A DNA stretch of 64,000 bases from Reticulitermes speratus (taxonomy: Eukaryota; Arthropoda; Insecta; Blattodea; Rhinotermitidae): positions 35,320,733 to 35,384,732 of the forward strand of contig JAJKFL010000039.1 of assembly GCA_021186555.1 (NCBI GenBank), written 5' to 3'. Below, one piece after another: positions 32,565 through 44,764 of this stretch (positions within the stretch are counted from its first letter, which is position 1; each line of letters begins with the position of its first letter). The notes below the pieces were generated by a model. That model had not been told where the DNA came from, searched no databases, and saw nothing but the letters and a program-made list of their open reading frames with translations. The position numbers and the translations under genes were made by a program.

Positions 32565-35500
32565 TTTCGTTCAAGCGAGTACCCTTACAGCACAAGTATT
32601 TAACCTCCTCCACACCTCACTGTATATTTCGCTCAAGCGAGTACCCTTACAGCACAAGTATTTAACCTCCTCCACACCTCACTCTATGTTTCGTTCAAGC
32701 GAGTACCCTTACAGCACAAGTATTTAACCTCCTCCAAACCTCACTGTATATTTCGTTCAAGCGAGTACTCTTACAGCACAAGTATTTAACCTCCTCCGCA
32801 CCTCTCTGTATATTTCGCTCAAGCGAGTACCCTTACAGCACAAGTATTTAACCTCCTCCACACCTCACTGTATATTTCGTTCAAGCGAGTACCCTTACAG
32901 CACAAGTATTTAACCTCCTCCACACCTCACTGTATATTTCGTTCAAGCGAGTACCCTTACAGCACAAGTATTTAACCTCCTCCGCACCTCACTGTATACT
33001 TCGCTCAAGCGAGTACCCTTACAGCACAAGTATTTAACCTCCTCCGCACCTCACTATATTTTCGATCAAGCGAGTACCCTTACAGCACAATTATTTAACC
33101 TCCTCCACACCTCACTGTATATTTCGTTTAAGCGAGTACCCTTACAGCAAAAGTATTTAACCTCCTCCACACCTCACTGTATATTTCGCTCAAGCGAGTA
33201 CCCTTACAGCACAAGTATTTAACCTCCTCCACACCTCACTGTATATTTCGTTCAAGCGAGTACCCTTACAGCACAATTATTTAACCTCCTCCGCACCTCA
33301 CTGTATATTTCGCTCAAGCGAGTACCCTTACAGCACAAGTATTTAACCTCCTCCGCACCTCACTGTATATTTCGCTCAAGCGAGTACCCTTAAAGCACAA
33401 GTATTTAACCTCCTCCACACCTCACTGTATATTTCGTTCAAGCGAGTACCCTTACAGCACAAGTATTTAACCTCCTCCGCACCTCACTGTATATTTCGCT
33501 CAAGCGAGTACCCTTACAGCACAAGTCTTTAACCTCCTCCGCACCTCACTGTATATTTCGCTGAAGCGAGTACTCTTACAGCACAAGTATTTAACCTCCT
33601 CCGCACCTCACTATATATTTCGATCAAGCGAGTACCCTTACAGCACAATTATTTAACCTCCTCCACACCTCACTGTATATTTCGTTTAAGCGAGTACCCT
33701 TACAGCACAAGTATTTAACCTCCTCCACACTCACTGTATATTTCGCTCAAGCGAGTACCCTTACAGCACAAGTATTTAACCTCCTCCACACCTCACTGTA
33801 TATTTCGTTCAAGCGAGTACCCTTACAGCACAAGTATTTAACCTCCTCCGCACCTCACTGTATATTTCGCTCAAGCGAGTACCCTTACAGCACAAGTATT
33901 TAACCTCCTCCACACCTCACTGTATATTTCGCTCAAGCGAGTACCCTTACAGCACAAGTATTTAACCTCCTCCGCACCTCACTGTATATTTTGCTCAAGC
34001 GAGTACCCTTACAGCACAAGTATTTAACCTCCTCCGCACCTCACTGTATATTTCGCTCAAGCGAGTACCCTTACAGCACAAGTATTTAACCTCCTCCGCA
34101 CCTCACTGCATATTTCGCTCAAGCGAGTACCCTTACAGCACAAGTATTTAACCTCCTCCGCACCTCACTGTATATTTCGCTCAAGCGAGTAACCTTACAG
34201 CACAAGTCTTTAACCTCCTCCGCACCTCAATGTATATTTCGCTCAAGCGAGTACTCTTACAGCACAAGTATTTAACCTCCTCCGCACCTCACTGTATATT
34301 TCGATCAAGCGAGTACCCTTACAGCACAATTATTTAACCTCCTCACACCTCACTGTATATTTCGTTTAAGCGAGTACCCTTACAGCACAAGTATTTAACC
34401 TCCTCCACACCTCACTGTATATTTCGTTCAAGCGAGTACCCTTACAGCACAAGTATTTAACCTCCTCCACACCTCACTGTATATTTCGTTCAAGCGAGTA
34501 CCCTTACAGCACAAGTCTTTAACCTCCTCCGCACCTCACTGTATATTTCGCTCAAGCGAGTACCCTTACAGCACAAGTATTTAACCTCCTCCGCACCTCA
34601 CTGTATATTTCGCTCAAGCGAGTACTCTTACAGCACAAGTATTTAACCTCCTCCGCACCTCACTGTATATTTCGCTCAAGCGAGTACCCTTACAGCACAA
34701 GTATTTAACCTCCTCCGCACCTCAATGTATATTTCGCTCAAGCGAGTACCCTTACAGCACAAGTATTTAACCTCCTCCGCACCTCACTGTATATTTCGCT
34801 CAAGCGAGTACCCTTACAGCACAAGTATTTAACCTCCTCCGCACCTCACTGTATATTTCGCTCAAGCGAGTACCCTTACAGCACAAGTATTTAACCTCCT
34901 CCGCACCTCACTGTATATTTCGCTCAAGCGAGTACCCTTACAGCACAAGTATTTAACCTTCTCCGCACCTCACTGTATATTTCGCTCAAGCGAGTACCCT
35001 TACAGCACAAGTCTTTAACCTCCTCCGCACCTCACTGTATATTTCGCTCAAGCGAGTACTCTTACAGCACAAGTATTTAACCTCCTCCGCACCTCACTGT
35101 ATATTTCGATCAAGCGAGTACCCTTACAGCACAATTATTTAACCTCCTCCACACCTCACTGTATATTTCGTTTAAGCGAGTACCCTTACAGCACAAGTAT
35201 TTAACCTCCTCCACACCTCACTGTATATTTCGTTCAAGCGAGTACCCTTACAGCACAAGTATTTAACTCCTCCACACCTCACTGTATATTTCGTTCAAGC
35301 GAGTACCCTTACAGCACAAGTATTTAACCTCCTCCACACCTCACTGTATATTTCGTTCAAGCGAGTACCCTTACAGCACAAGTATTTAACCTCCTCCACA
35401 CCTCACTGTATATTTCGTTTAAGCGAGTACCCTTACAGCACAAGTATTTAACCTCCTCCGCACCTCACTGTATATTTCGTTCAAGCGAGTACCCTTACAG

Positions 35501-36466
35501 CACAAGTATTTAACCTCCTCCACACCTCACTGTATATTTCGCTCAAGCGAGTACCCTTACAGCACAAGTATTTAACCTCCTCCGCACCTCACTGTATATT
35601 TCGCTCAAGCGAGTACCCTTACAGCACAAGTATTTAACCTCCTCCGCACCTCACTGTATATTTCGTTTAAGCGAGTACCCTTACAGCACAAGTATTTAAC
35701 CTCCTCCGCACCTCACTGTATATTTCGCTCAAGCGAGTACCCTTACAGCACAAGTCTTTAACCTCCTCCGCACCTCACTGTATATTTCGCTCAAGCGAGT
35801 ACTCTTACAGCACAAGTATTTAACCTCCTCCGCACCTCACTGTATATTTCGATCAAGCGAGTACCCTTACAGCACAATTATTTAACCTCCTCCACACCTC
35901 ACTGTATATTTCGTTTAAGCGAGTACCCTTACAGCACAAGTCTTTAACCTCCTCCGCACCTCACTGTATATTTCGTTCAAGCGAGTACCCTTACAGCACA
36001 AGTATTTAACCTCCTCCACACCTCACTTTATATTTCGTTCAAGCGAGTACCCTTACAGCACAAGTATTTAACCTCCTCCACACCTCACTGTATATTTCGT
36101 TCAAGCGAGTACCCTTACAGCACAAGTCTTTAACCTCCTCCGCACCTCACTGTATATTTCGCTGAAGCGAGTACCCTTACAGCACAAGTATTTAACCTCC
36201 TCCACACCTCACTGTATATTTCGTTCAAGCGAGTACCCTTACAGCACAAGTCTTTAACCTCCTCCACACCTCACTGTATATTTCGTTCAAGCGAGTACCC
36301 TTACAGCACAAGTATTTAACCTCCTCCACACCTCACTGTATATTTCGTTCAAGCGAGTACCCTTACAGCACAAGTCTTTAACCTCCTCCGCACCTCACTG
36401 TATATTTCGCTCAAGCGAGTACCCTTACAGCACAAGTATTTAACCTCCTCCGCACCTCACTGTATA
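32565..36466. repeat. T8 minisatellite, 62-bp unit, about 63 copies
   Basis: Unit contains TATATTTCGCTCAAGCGAGT, ACCCTTACAGCACAAGTATT and TAACCTCCTCCGCACCTCAC. CGCT-CA-AGCG forms a small inverted repeat in many units. A marker pair (CGATCAAGCG with CACAATTATTT, followed by CGTTTAAGCG) recurs five times at about 33,063, 33,620, 34,311, 35,108 and 35,850, showing higher-order structure. Confidence 0.97.
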
Positions 36467-36659
36467 TTATTTGCAGATGATCAAAGCACCGGTGTCAAGT
36501 GACTGATCAAAGATCGTGAACCGGAAGCGTTTTGAAAATGTAATTTCAGTCATCTATTAGAAGTTCACTTATATTTGAAATAGCTTTGTAAGGGCATGTC
36601 GCTTCATCTTAAACCAATGTGACATTCAATTACAGACTTCATATCATACATTTTACGTG

Positions 36660-36798
36660 AAATACACGTATATAGAAGCAACCCAAGAGGAAGACGAAGT
36701 GTAGGTCGCCCACGTCGCAGATGGAGTGAACTTGAGGGCTGATGTAAAAAGTTCGGAACAGGCATTAATGCCTAATCCATGAAGCGAAGAAGAAGAAG
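36660..36798 (+). pseudogene. LINE 3' end with GAA-rich tail
   Basis: The plus frame reads YRSNPRGRRSVGRPRRRWSE and then stops. This resembles the C-terminal end of insect non-LTR retrotransposon ORF2, where GKRSVGRPRTRW-like strings are common. A short non-coding end and a (GAA)n tail (36,780-36,803) follow. Only the last 140 bp are present, as in 5'-truncated copies. Confidence 0.6.
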
Positions 36799-36847
36799 AA
36801 GAAATTTATTTCCAACTTATTGTACTAGTTCATATATAAAACAGCTA

Positions 36848-36890
36848 CTCCAACATGTTTCGACTAAAGTCTGTAGCCATCCTCAGGGAG
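36848..36890 (-). ncRNA. Hammerhead-like ribozyme motif (HHR-d)
   Basis: Minus: stem I CUCC, core CUGAGGA, extra U, stem II GGCUA/UAGUC (5 bp, one G-U) with a 7-nt loop, GAAA, stem III ACAUGU, U17, GGAG. Stem I has four Watson-Crick pairs. Complete core. Confidence 0.68.
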
Positions 36891-37565
36891 AACATAATAC
36901 ACAAAGGTCATTCATAGAGAAAATATGATATCGTCGTTGATAAATGGTAAAACGTACATTACAGATTTGTTATATATATATATATATATATATACGTAGA
37001 CATAATAATAATTTTTATATATAACTAAATAAAACATTTATATTAAAATAATAATTTTTTTTTCGAAAATTGTGTATAAAAATGAAGGCTACATACGATT
37101 TTAGAAGCTTTAGTACTTACATAGAAATAAACAAAACTGAGAGTAACTCTCATAAACACTGGAAGACCACTTTCACTTTCACTTTCACTTTCACGTAACG
37201 GAGAAGTACTGAAGAGTGTCTTACAGTATGAGGCTAGCTGAGGTTGGATTAGGTACAGTGTGATGACGTCGAATTTTGGACTGAGGCCAAATGTACGTTT
37301 ATCTTTTAACTGGTTACCTTTCTTTGTCTCCTTACAAATATAAACTTTATCCATATTATCGAGATGTAAACCTTTACTAGTTAACACGTAAAAGTTTCAT
37401 AATATAAATTAAATAGCTAGAAAGTAGTGTTTTCACTGCCCCCACCCCATTCCTCTCTTTACGTTTGAGAAGTGTTATCGTTTGAGCTAACCTGAATTAT
37501 ACAGTTAGTTCGTAATATACAGCTGTAAGACTTATTTAAATCTTAAAGTACGAAACGTAATCTGT
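36891..37565. other. Unassigned DNA
   Basis: A (TA)n run at 36,970-36,994 and four TTTCAC repeats near 37,168-37,192. A 114-residue minus frame (37,043-37,387) has no recognised domain. Confidence 0.35.
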
Positions 37566-37569
37566 TTAA

Positions 37570-39510
37570 AGACTCAGTCCGTACCGCGCAGTAAACACGC
37601 TCCGTCTCAGTTATACAAACCAGTCAGTTATTACTGTACAGTGAAATAATCGCTGTTTGTTCTGAGATCCACACAAAACACATAAATACAGTCCGTACCG
37701 CGCAGTAAACACACTCCGTCTCAGTTATACAAACCAGTCAGTTAATGCTGTACAGTGAAATAATCGCTGTTTGTTCTGAGATCCACACAAAACACATAAA
37801 TACAGTCCGTACCGCGCAGTAAACACACACCGTCTCAGTTATACAAACCAGTCAGTTAATGTTGTACAGTGAAATAATCGCTGTTTATTCTGAGATCCAC
37901 ACAAAACACATAAATACAGTCCGTACCGCGCAGTAAACACACACCGTCTCAGTTATACAAACCAGTCAGTTAATGTTGTACAGTGAAATAATCGCTGTTT
38001 ATTCTGAGATCCACACAAAACACATAAATACAGTCCGTACCGCGCAGTAAACACACTCCTTCTCAATTATACAAACCAGTCAGTTAATGTTGTACAGTGA
38101 AATAATCGCTGTTTATTCTGAGATCCACACAAAACACATAAATACAGTCCGTACCGCGCAGTAAACACACTCCGTCTCAGTTATACAAACCAGTCAGTTA
38201 TTACTGTACAGTGAAATAATCGCTGTTTGTTCTGAGATCCACACAAAACACATAAATACAGTCCGTACCGCGCAGTAAACACACACCGTCTCAGTTATAC
38301 AAACCAGTCAGTTAATGTTGTACAGTGAAATAATCGCTGTTTATTCTGAGATCCACACAAAACACATAAATACAGTCCGTACCGCGCAGTAAACACACTC
38401 CTTCTCAATTATACAAACCAGTCAGTTAATGTTGTACAGTGAAATAATCGCTGTTTATTCTGAGATCCACACAAAACACATAAATACAGTCCGTACCGCG
38501 CAGTAAACACACTCCGTCTCAGTTATACAAACCAGTCAGTTATTACTGTACAGTGAAATAATCGCTGTTTGTTCTGAGATCCACACAAAACACATAAATA
38601 CAGTCCGTACCGCGCAGTAAACACACTCCGTCTCAGTTATACAAACCAGTCAGTTATTACTGTACAGTGAAATAATCGCTGTTTGTTCTGAGATCCACAC
38701 AAAACACATAAATACAGTCCGTACCGCGCAGTAAACACACTCCGTCTCAGTTATACAAACCAGTCAGTTATTACTGTACAGTGAAATAATCGCTGTTTGT
38801 TCTGAGATCCACACAAAACACATAAATACAGTTCGTACCGCGCAGTAAACACACTCCTTCTCAATTATACAAACCAGTCAGTTAATGTTGTACAGTGAAA
38901 TAATCGCTGTTTATTCTGAGATCCACACAAAACACATAAATACAGTCCGTACCGCGCAGTAAACACACTCCGTCTCAGTTATACAAACCAGTCAGTTATT
39001 ACTGTACAGTGAAATAATCGCTGTTTGTTCTGAGATCCACACAAAACACATAAATACAGTCCGTACCGCGCAGTAAACACACTCCGTCTCAGTTATACAA
39101 ACCAGTCAGTTAATGTTGTACAGTGAAATAATCGCTGTTTGTTCTGAGATCCACACAAAACACATAAATACAGTCCGTACCGCGCAGTAAACACACTCCG
39201 TCTCAGTTATACAAACCAGTCAGTTAATGTTGTACAGTGAAATAATCGCGTGTTTGTTCTGAGATCCACACAAAACACATAAATACAGTCCGTACCGCGC
39301 AGTAAACACACTCCGTCTCAGTTATACAAACCAGTCAGTTAATGCTGTACAGTGAAATAATCGCTGTTTGTTCTGAGATCCACACAAAACACATAAATAC
39401 AGTCCGTACCGCGCAGTAAACACACTCCGTCTCAATTATACAAACCAGTCAGTTAATGTTGTACAGTGAAATAATCGCTGTTTGTTCTGAGATCCATACA
39501 AAACACATAA
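37570..39510. repeat. T9 satellite-like array, 114-bp unit, about 17 copies
   Basis: Unit contains CAGTCCGTACCGCGCAGTAA, CCAGTCAGTTAATGTTGTAC and GTTCTGAGATCCACACAAAA. Neighbouring units share linked variants (TTACTGTACAG with TTTGTTC; AATGTTGTACAG with TTTATTC), so blocks were copied together. Confidence 0.97.
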
Positions 39511-39527
39511 ACACATTGTGTGTGCCC

Positions 39528-39797
39528 CGGGGGGGGGGGGGGGTACGCGCTTGGTTGAGACACTGCGCTGCAAGACGGAAGGTCGCGGGTTCGATTCCTG
39601 ATTGGGTCATTGGGGTCGACTCAGTTTCTAACAGAAATGAGTACCAGGGGTATCTCCTGGAGGGTAAAGGCGGCCGGTGCGTAGGGTTAACAACCTTGCC
39701 ACCTTGATGTGCCAATTGTCTAGAAGTTCTGAGAGCCTCAACCTCCTGGAGCCTTAATGGCCTGTCCAAACCTGTAAAGGGATTGCTTTACCTTACA
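39528..39797 (+). mobile_element. S3 SINE with internal deletion
   Basis: A G-run replaces the very start. Head TTGGTTGAGACACTGCGC, B box GGTTCGATTCC, core and tail present. The TTTCGGTCGCACTATGGCCC segment found in other copies is missing. Confidence 0.85.
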
Positions 39798-40001
39798 TTA
39801 GGTGGGCAAAATGTAGGATTTTTTAATGTTAGACCTGGTGGTATATAAAGTAACCATTCTGGTTTAAAGGTTAGGTGTACTTAGAATTGATATTTGCAAA
39901 TTTGTGAGCAAATTTGGACGAAAGAACAGTAGCGCTGAAAGCTTTTGATTCAGTTCGTTCATGTTTAGGCGACAAGTTGTTTCAATGTGTGGCGTCACCT
40001 C

Positions 40002-41635
40002 CGAAGTTCAGCATACAGCAACTCAGCATACAGCAAGTCAGCATACAGCAACTCAGCATACAGCAACTCAGCATAGAGCAACTCAGCATACAGCAACTCA
40101 GCATACAGCAACTCAGCATATACCAACCCCAGCATGTAGCAACTCAGCATGTAGCAACTCAGCATGTAGCAACTCAGCATGTAGCAACTCAGCATATAGC
40201 AACTCAGCATATAGCAACTCAGCATATACAGCAACTCAGCATACAGCAACTCAGCATACAGCAACTCAGCATACAGCAACTCAGCATACAGCAACTCAGC
40301 ATACAGCAACTCAGCATACAGCAATCAGCATACAGCAACTCAGCATACAGCATAGCTCAGCATACAGCACTGCAGCATACTACGCACTCAGCATACTAGC
40401 AACTCAGCATACAGCAACTCAGCATACAGCAACTCAGCATACAGCAACTCAGCATATAGCAACTCAGCATATAGCAACTCAGCATACAGCAACTCTAGCA
40501 TACAGCACTCAGCATACAGCAACTCAGCATATAGCAACTCAGATACAGCACTAAGCATACAGCATCAGCATATCAGCATGCAACTCAGCATATCAGCAAC
40601 TCAGTATACGCAACTCAGCATAAGCAACTCAGCATACAGCAACTCAGCATACAGCAACTCAGCATATAGCAACTCAGCATATAGCAACTCAGCATACAGC
40701 AACTCAGTATACAGCAACTCAGCATATAGCAACTCAGTATACAGCAACTCAGCATATAGCAACTCAGCATACAGCAACTCAGCATATAGCAACTCAGCAT
40801 ACAGCAACTCAGCATACAGCAACTCAGCATAGCAACTCAGCATACAGCAACTCAGCATACAGCAACTCAGCATACAGCAACTCAGCATTACAGCAACTCA
40901 GCATATAGCAACTCAGCATACAGCAACTCAGCATACAGCAACTCAGCATACAGCAACTCAGCATACAGCAACTCAGCATACAGCAACTCAGCATACAGCA
41001 ACTCAGCATACAGCAACTCAGCATTACAGCAACTCAGCATACAGCAACTCAGCATACAGCAACTCAGCATACAGCAATCAGCATACAGCAACTCAGCATA
41101 CAGCAACTCAGCATACAGCAAACTCAGCATACAGCAACTCAGCATACAGCAACTCAGCATACAGCAACTCAGCATACAGCAACTCAGCATACAGCAACTC
41201 AGCATACAGCAACTCAGCATACAGCAACTCAGCATACAGCAACTCAGCATACAGCAACTCAGCATACAGCAACTCAGCATACAGCAACTCAGCAATAATC
41301 AGCAACTCAGCATACAGCAACTCAGCATACAGCAACTCAGCATACAGCAACTCAGCAGTACAGCAAACTCAGCATACAGCAACTAGCTACAGCAATAGCA
41401 TACAGCAACTAAGCATACAGCAACTAAGCATACAGCAACTAGCATTACTAGCAACTCAGCATACAGAAACTCAGCATATAGCAACTCAGCATTACAGCAA
41501 CTCAGCATACAGCAACTAAGCATACAGCAACTCAGCATATAGCAACTCGATCTACAGCAACTCAGCATACAGCAACTAAGCATACAGCAACTAAGCATAC
41601 AGCAACTAAGCATACAGCAACTCAGCATACAGCAG
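40002..41635. repeat. T10 minisatellite, 15-bp unit, about 105 copies
   Basis: Unit CAGCATACAGCAACT, with frequent CATATAG and CATGTAG variants and occasional 1-3 bp slips. Because 15 is divisible by three, runs of AYSNS, TATQH or MLSCC appear in different frames; these are artefacts. Confidence 0.96.
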
Positions 41636-42180
41636 GCCGTCCGGCCTACGTAAAGAGAATAGCAACACTGCAGTGTTTCGGCACCTCGGTCTCCTATCGC
41701 TGTGATTCTCAAAGAAAACCTCGCTCCTGGCCTTGCTGTATAAAACGACAGTTTGATGTGTTTGTTCAAAACACATGAGAACCATAATCATGGAAAGTTT
41801 AAATAACTTAAGTTAGCTACCTAATACATTCAGGGTAAACACCACACAACTTTCATGTGTGCCTCAAACTAGATGTTTTACCCTAAGGAGAAGAACATGA
41901 GCTGGAGTTGTTTGACGAGAGGATGGTGAGAATATTCCAAACAAAGAGGGAAGAAGATATGGCAGGATGGAAGAAATTCTAAAATACAGGCACTCCCCGA
42001 CTTACGCGGTTTCAAGTTACGCCATTTCAAACTTATGCAATTTTTAAACGCCTTAAAAAAAAAAGTAAGACGTGTAAGTCGAACGAAGTCCACCAAATAT
42101 TAAGACGGATAAGATTGGCGGGGCATGTAGTACGGATGAAAGATATTGCTACCTTGCTGATTCCACACTGAGGTTATGTG
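41636..42180. other. Unassigned DNA with a possible pogo-like end
   Basis: At 41,985, TACAGGCACTCCCCGACTTA resembles one end of a Tigger-type element, with a GTGTAAGTCGAACG segment about 90 bp on. No matching far end is clear. Confidence 0.3.
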
Positions 42181-42224
42181 AACCGTATAAATATATCAAA
42201 TAACTACAGCTCCTTACGCAGCTG

Positions 42225-42365
42225 CGAGGCCGTTTCTGCGGCCAATCTATTCTGCGATTCAATAGGATACCGGAGGCGCTTTCTCCGGGTGTAAAGCGGC
42301 CGGGATGTGAATGTAACTCCCCACCCTCATACAGTGCCGAGGTTTAGAATGAGCTACAACTTCAC
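42225..42365 (+). mobile_element. Diverged S2-type SINE fragment
   Basis: Retains GTAAAGCGGCCGGGATGTGA and CAGTGCCGAGGTTTAGAATG. Confidence 0.65.
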
Positions 42366-42572
42366 TCCCCAATATAATTGTACTTTACTTTCAATGAGCT
42401 GTTGAATTCTTGTGGGCCCCAACGCGGCAAGACACCATTCCATTTTCAATACAAATCATAATCTAGAAAGTCTTCCCATAGATCCAAAAATCTTTAACAA
42501 AACTACCGTACTTTCTAACATACCAACATTACAATAAAATATCAAATTCGAGTGCAATACCTCCAAGTGTGT

Positions 42573-42766
42573 GATCGGAATTCTTCTGGGATATTACACA
42601 GCGTTGAGTGTTAGTTCTGTATCGACTTTTCGGGATAACATATCAGTCGCATCTTCAAGGCTCAAGAAGATGGCACCGATATATTGTCCCGAAACGTCGG
42701 TACAGAGCTACCATGCAACGCCGCGTAATATCCCAGAAGAGCGCAGATCTCAGCTATATCACATAT
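42573..42766. mobile_element. FB-G foldback, copy 6
   Basis: Both arms present, imperfect (TTCTTCTGGGATATTACACA at the left, its complement at the right). Target duplication CTCCAAGTGTGT at 42,561-42,572 and 42,767-42,778. Confidence 0.85.
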
Positions 42767-42986
42767 CTCCAAGTGTGTATGAACACTATAGTGATGTTCG
42801 TGTTAGTATGTCACGTGACATTTCGTTAGTAAATATTGCATTACAGCGCATGGTACAATCCAAATCACAATCCTATGGCTCTCAGCGGAGTCGATATGAT
42901 GATGGAAACTTTTCTTTGACTTGATTTATTTGTACCAACAAATGCATTAAAACAGTTTTTTCACTGTTTTCTTTATTATAAGGATG

Positions 42987-43029
42987 CCCCAATACGCATT
43001 TCGGCAGTTATTCTGCCATCATCAGGGGG
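42987..43029 (-). ncRNA. Hammerhead-like ribozyme motif (HHR-f1)
   Basis: Left-arm copy: stem I CCCC/GGGG, core CUGAUGA, extra U, stem II GGCAG/CUGCC with loop AAUAA, GAAA, stem III AUGCGUAU (self-complementary with one G-U type), U17. Core intact. Confidence 0.7.
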
Positions 43030-43476
43030 TATTTTAAGTGAGTTTTTACATAGACCAATTCTTTGGTTACGTCATAACAGTGAGTCGGTATTTGTTACCA
43101 CAACGTATAAAATTTGTAAAATTAGTGGTATTGTTAAGCTGCTAAAAGTTATTAAATTATTAAAACTTATAAAAATTGACCATGTCACCACACAGACAGG
43201 AGAGAAGGAGGTTCTGCCAACAACATAACACACAGATAACTGGAACACACGCTGACAATAGGACCACGCTGCCATTAATTAATAATTATACTATAGAGGG
43301 TAGTATAATATACTACTTGATTTTATTGTAATTTTTATAAGTTTTAATAATTTAATAACTTTTAGCAGCTTAACAATACCACTAATTTTACAAATAATAT
43401 ACGATGTGGTAACAAATACTGACTCACTGTTATGACGTAACCAAAGAATTGGTCTATGTAAAAACTCCTTAAAATA

Positions 43477-43519
43477 CCCCCTGATGATGGCAGAATAACT
43501 GCCGAAATGCGTATTGGGG
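43477..43519 (+). ncRNA. Hammerhead-like ribozyme motif (HHR-f2)
   Basis: Right-arm copy, the exact complement-strand partner of HHR-f1. An RNA of either strand across the element would contain one active-sense copy. Confidence 0.7.
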
Positions 43520-43631
43520 CATCGTAATAATAAAGAAAACAGTGAAAAAACTGTCTTAGTGCATCTGTTGGTACAAATAAATCAATTATAAAAAGATGCA
43601 CGGTGAATATAAAGTGAAATTTTTCCTTAAC

Positions 43632-44127
43632 TGTTAACACTGTAAAATTTAGCGTAAATTTAACCTGAGGGTCAGGGGTTTCTGTTGGCTCAGGGAACGC
43701 CAAAACCCGGTGTTTCGCACACCTTTGTCTGCCTCAAGAACTGAAGCTACCGCCATGTCTGAGGCAGGAAAGAACGGAATGTCTGCTGTCCTCTATTGGC
43801 AAAATCATTTTGCATATCGCGATGTCGCTTAGCGAGTTCTACTCTTAATAGGTGTGGTCGACACGATAGGTGATAGGCATTACTATTGATATGGATATTG
43901 TCCATTGTCTCGGTTCCTTCCCACACAGTTCTTCGACAACTGAATCTGTTTCCTTCATCAGTATCAAAATTCCTACACAGACAGGTTACTCATTCCTGTC
44001 AAAGACCACCTCAGGTACAGTCAAAGACGAAATCTGAATCTAAATTTTGCCCAGTTTCTGACACTGGTTATGGGAGACCGTAAGGTCTACATTTTCAAAT
44101 TTAGTAATCACATTTCGTGGACAGACC
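43632..44127. other. Unassigned DNA
   Basis: No coding domain or repeat family recognised. Confidence 0.4.
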
Positions 44128-44340
44128 GCAGACCGCTCTTCTGGGATATTACGAGGCGTCGTGTGGTAATTGTTTACCGACGTTTCGAGACAACGTATCG
44201 GTTCCATCTTCTCTTGACCCATGAAGATGGGACCGATACGTTGTCCCGAAACGTCGGTAAACAATTACCACACAACGCCGCGTAATATCTCAGAAGAGAG
44301 CAGATCTCATCAACATCGCGGCGGAAGTTTGAAATCAAGA
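44128..44340. mobile_element. FB-G foldback, copy 7
   Basis: Nearly perfect arms (CGCTCTTCTGGGATATTACG to its complement). Centre TCTTCTCTTGACCCATGAAG. The right arm has AUGAAGA-U-GGGAC...GUCCC-GAAACGUC. Extension GCGGCGGAAGTTTGAAATCA. Confidence 0.85.
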
Positions 44341-44760
44341 CGGCAGAAGCTTTAACTTCTATAGTGAATTGAAACCGTTGTCCATTTTCTAAATCACAGC
44401 GTTCTGTGTTACTTTCTGAACTGTAACTTAATCTTCTTTCTTGCATTGTCGCCTTTTTTCTTCTTTTAAGATGTTTGATCTTTGGCTTCGCTGAAGCCAC
44501 TGATGCAATCTTCTTGCCTCGTAGTCAGGCTAAACAACATCTTGTTGTCACGGTGACGGGAAGAAGGTGCGGACACCGAAATAGTATCGGATTAAGGAGA
44601 ATAAAAGGCACTCGACGAACTTAAGACGTGGGATGAACTCATAATAAAACACTTGAAGCGAGGGCTTGCTAACAGGAGTAGGCAGACTGAGAGCGGAAGG
44701 AACTAAATAAAGGTATTTGAAACTTTTATATTGAAAGACGATAATTGTGTTAGTAGTGGA
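44341..44760. other. Unassigned DNA
   Basis: Nothing recognised. Confidence 0.4.
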
Positions 44761-44764
44761 AATG

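Larger units (their letters stand above)
42921..43618 (+). mobile_element. Large FB-A-type foldback with a hammerhead in each arm
   Basis: Arms about 42,921-43,177 and 43,330-43,585 (about 257 bp, few mismatches) around a 150-bp spacer without coding. The tail contains AAAGATGCACGGTGAATA and ends GTGAAA. Flanks ACTTTTCTTTGAC and ATTTTTCCTTAAC are an imperfect target duplication. Confidence 0.85.

Noticed and set aside
39914-41769. Q/H-, SNSAY- or MLSCC-rich low-complexity proteins
   Set aside because: A 15-bp tandem repeat read in different frames; slips of one or two bases break every frame.
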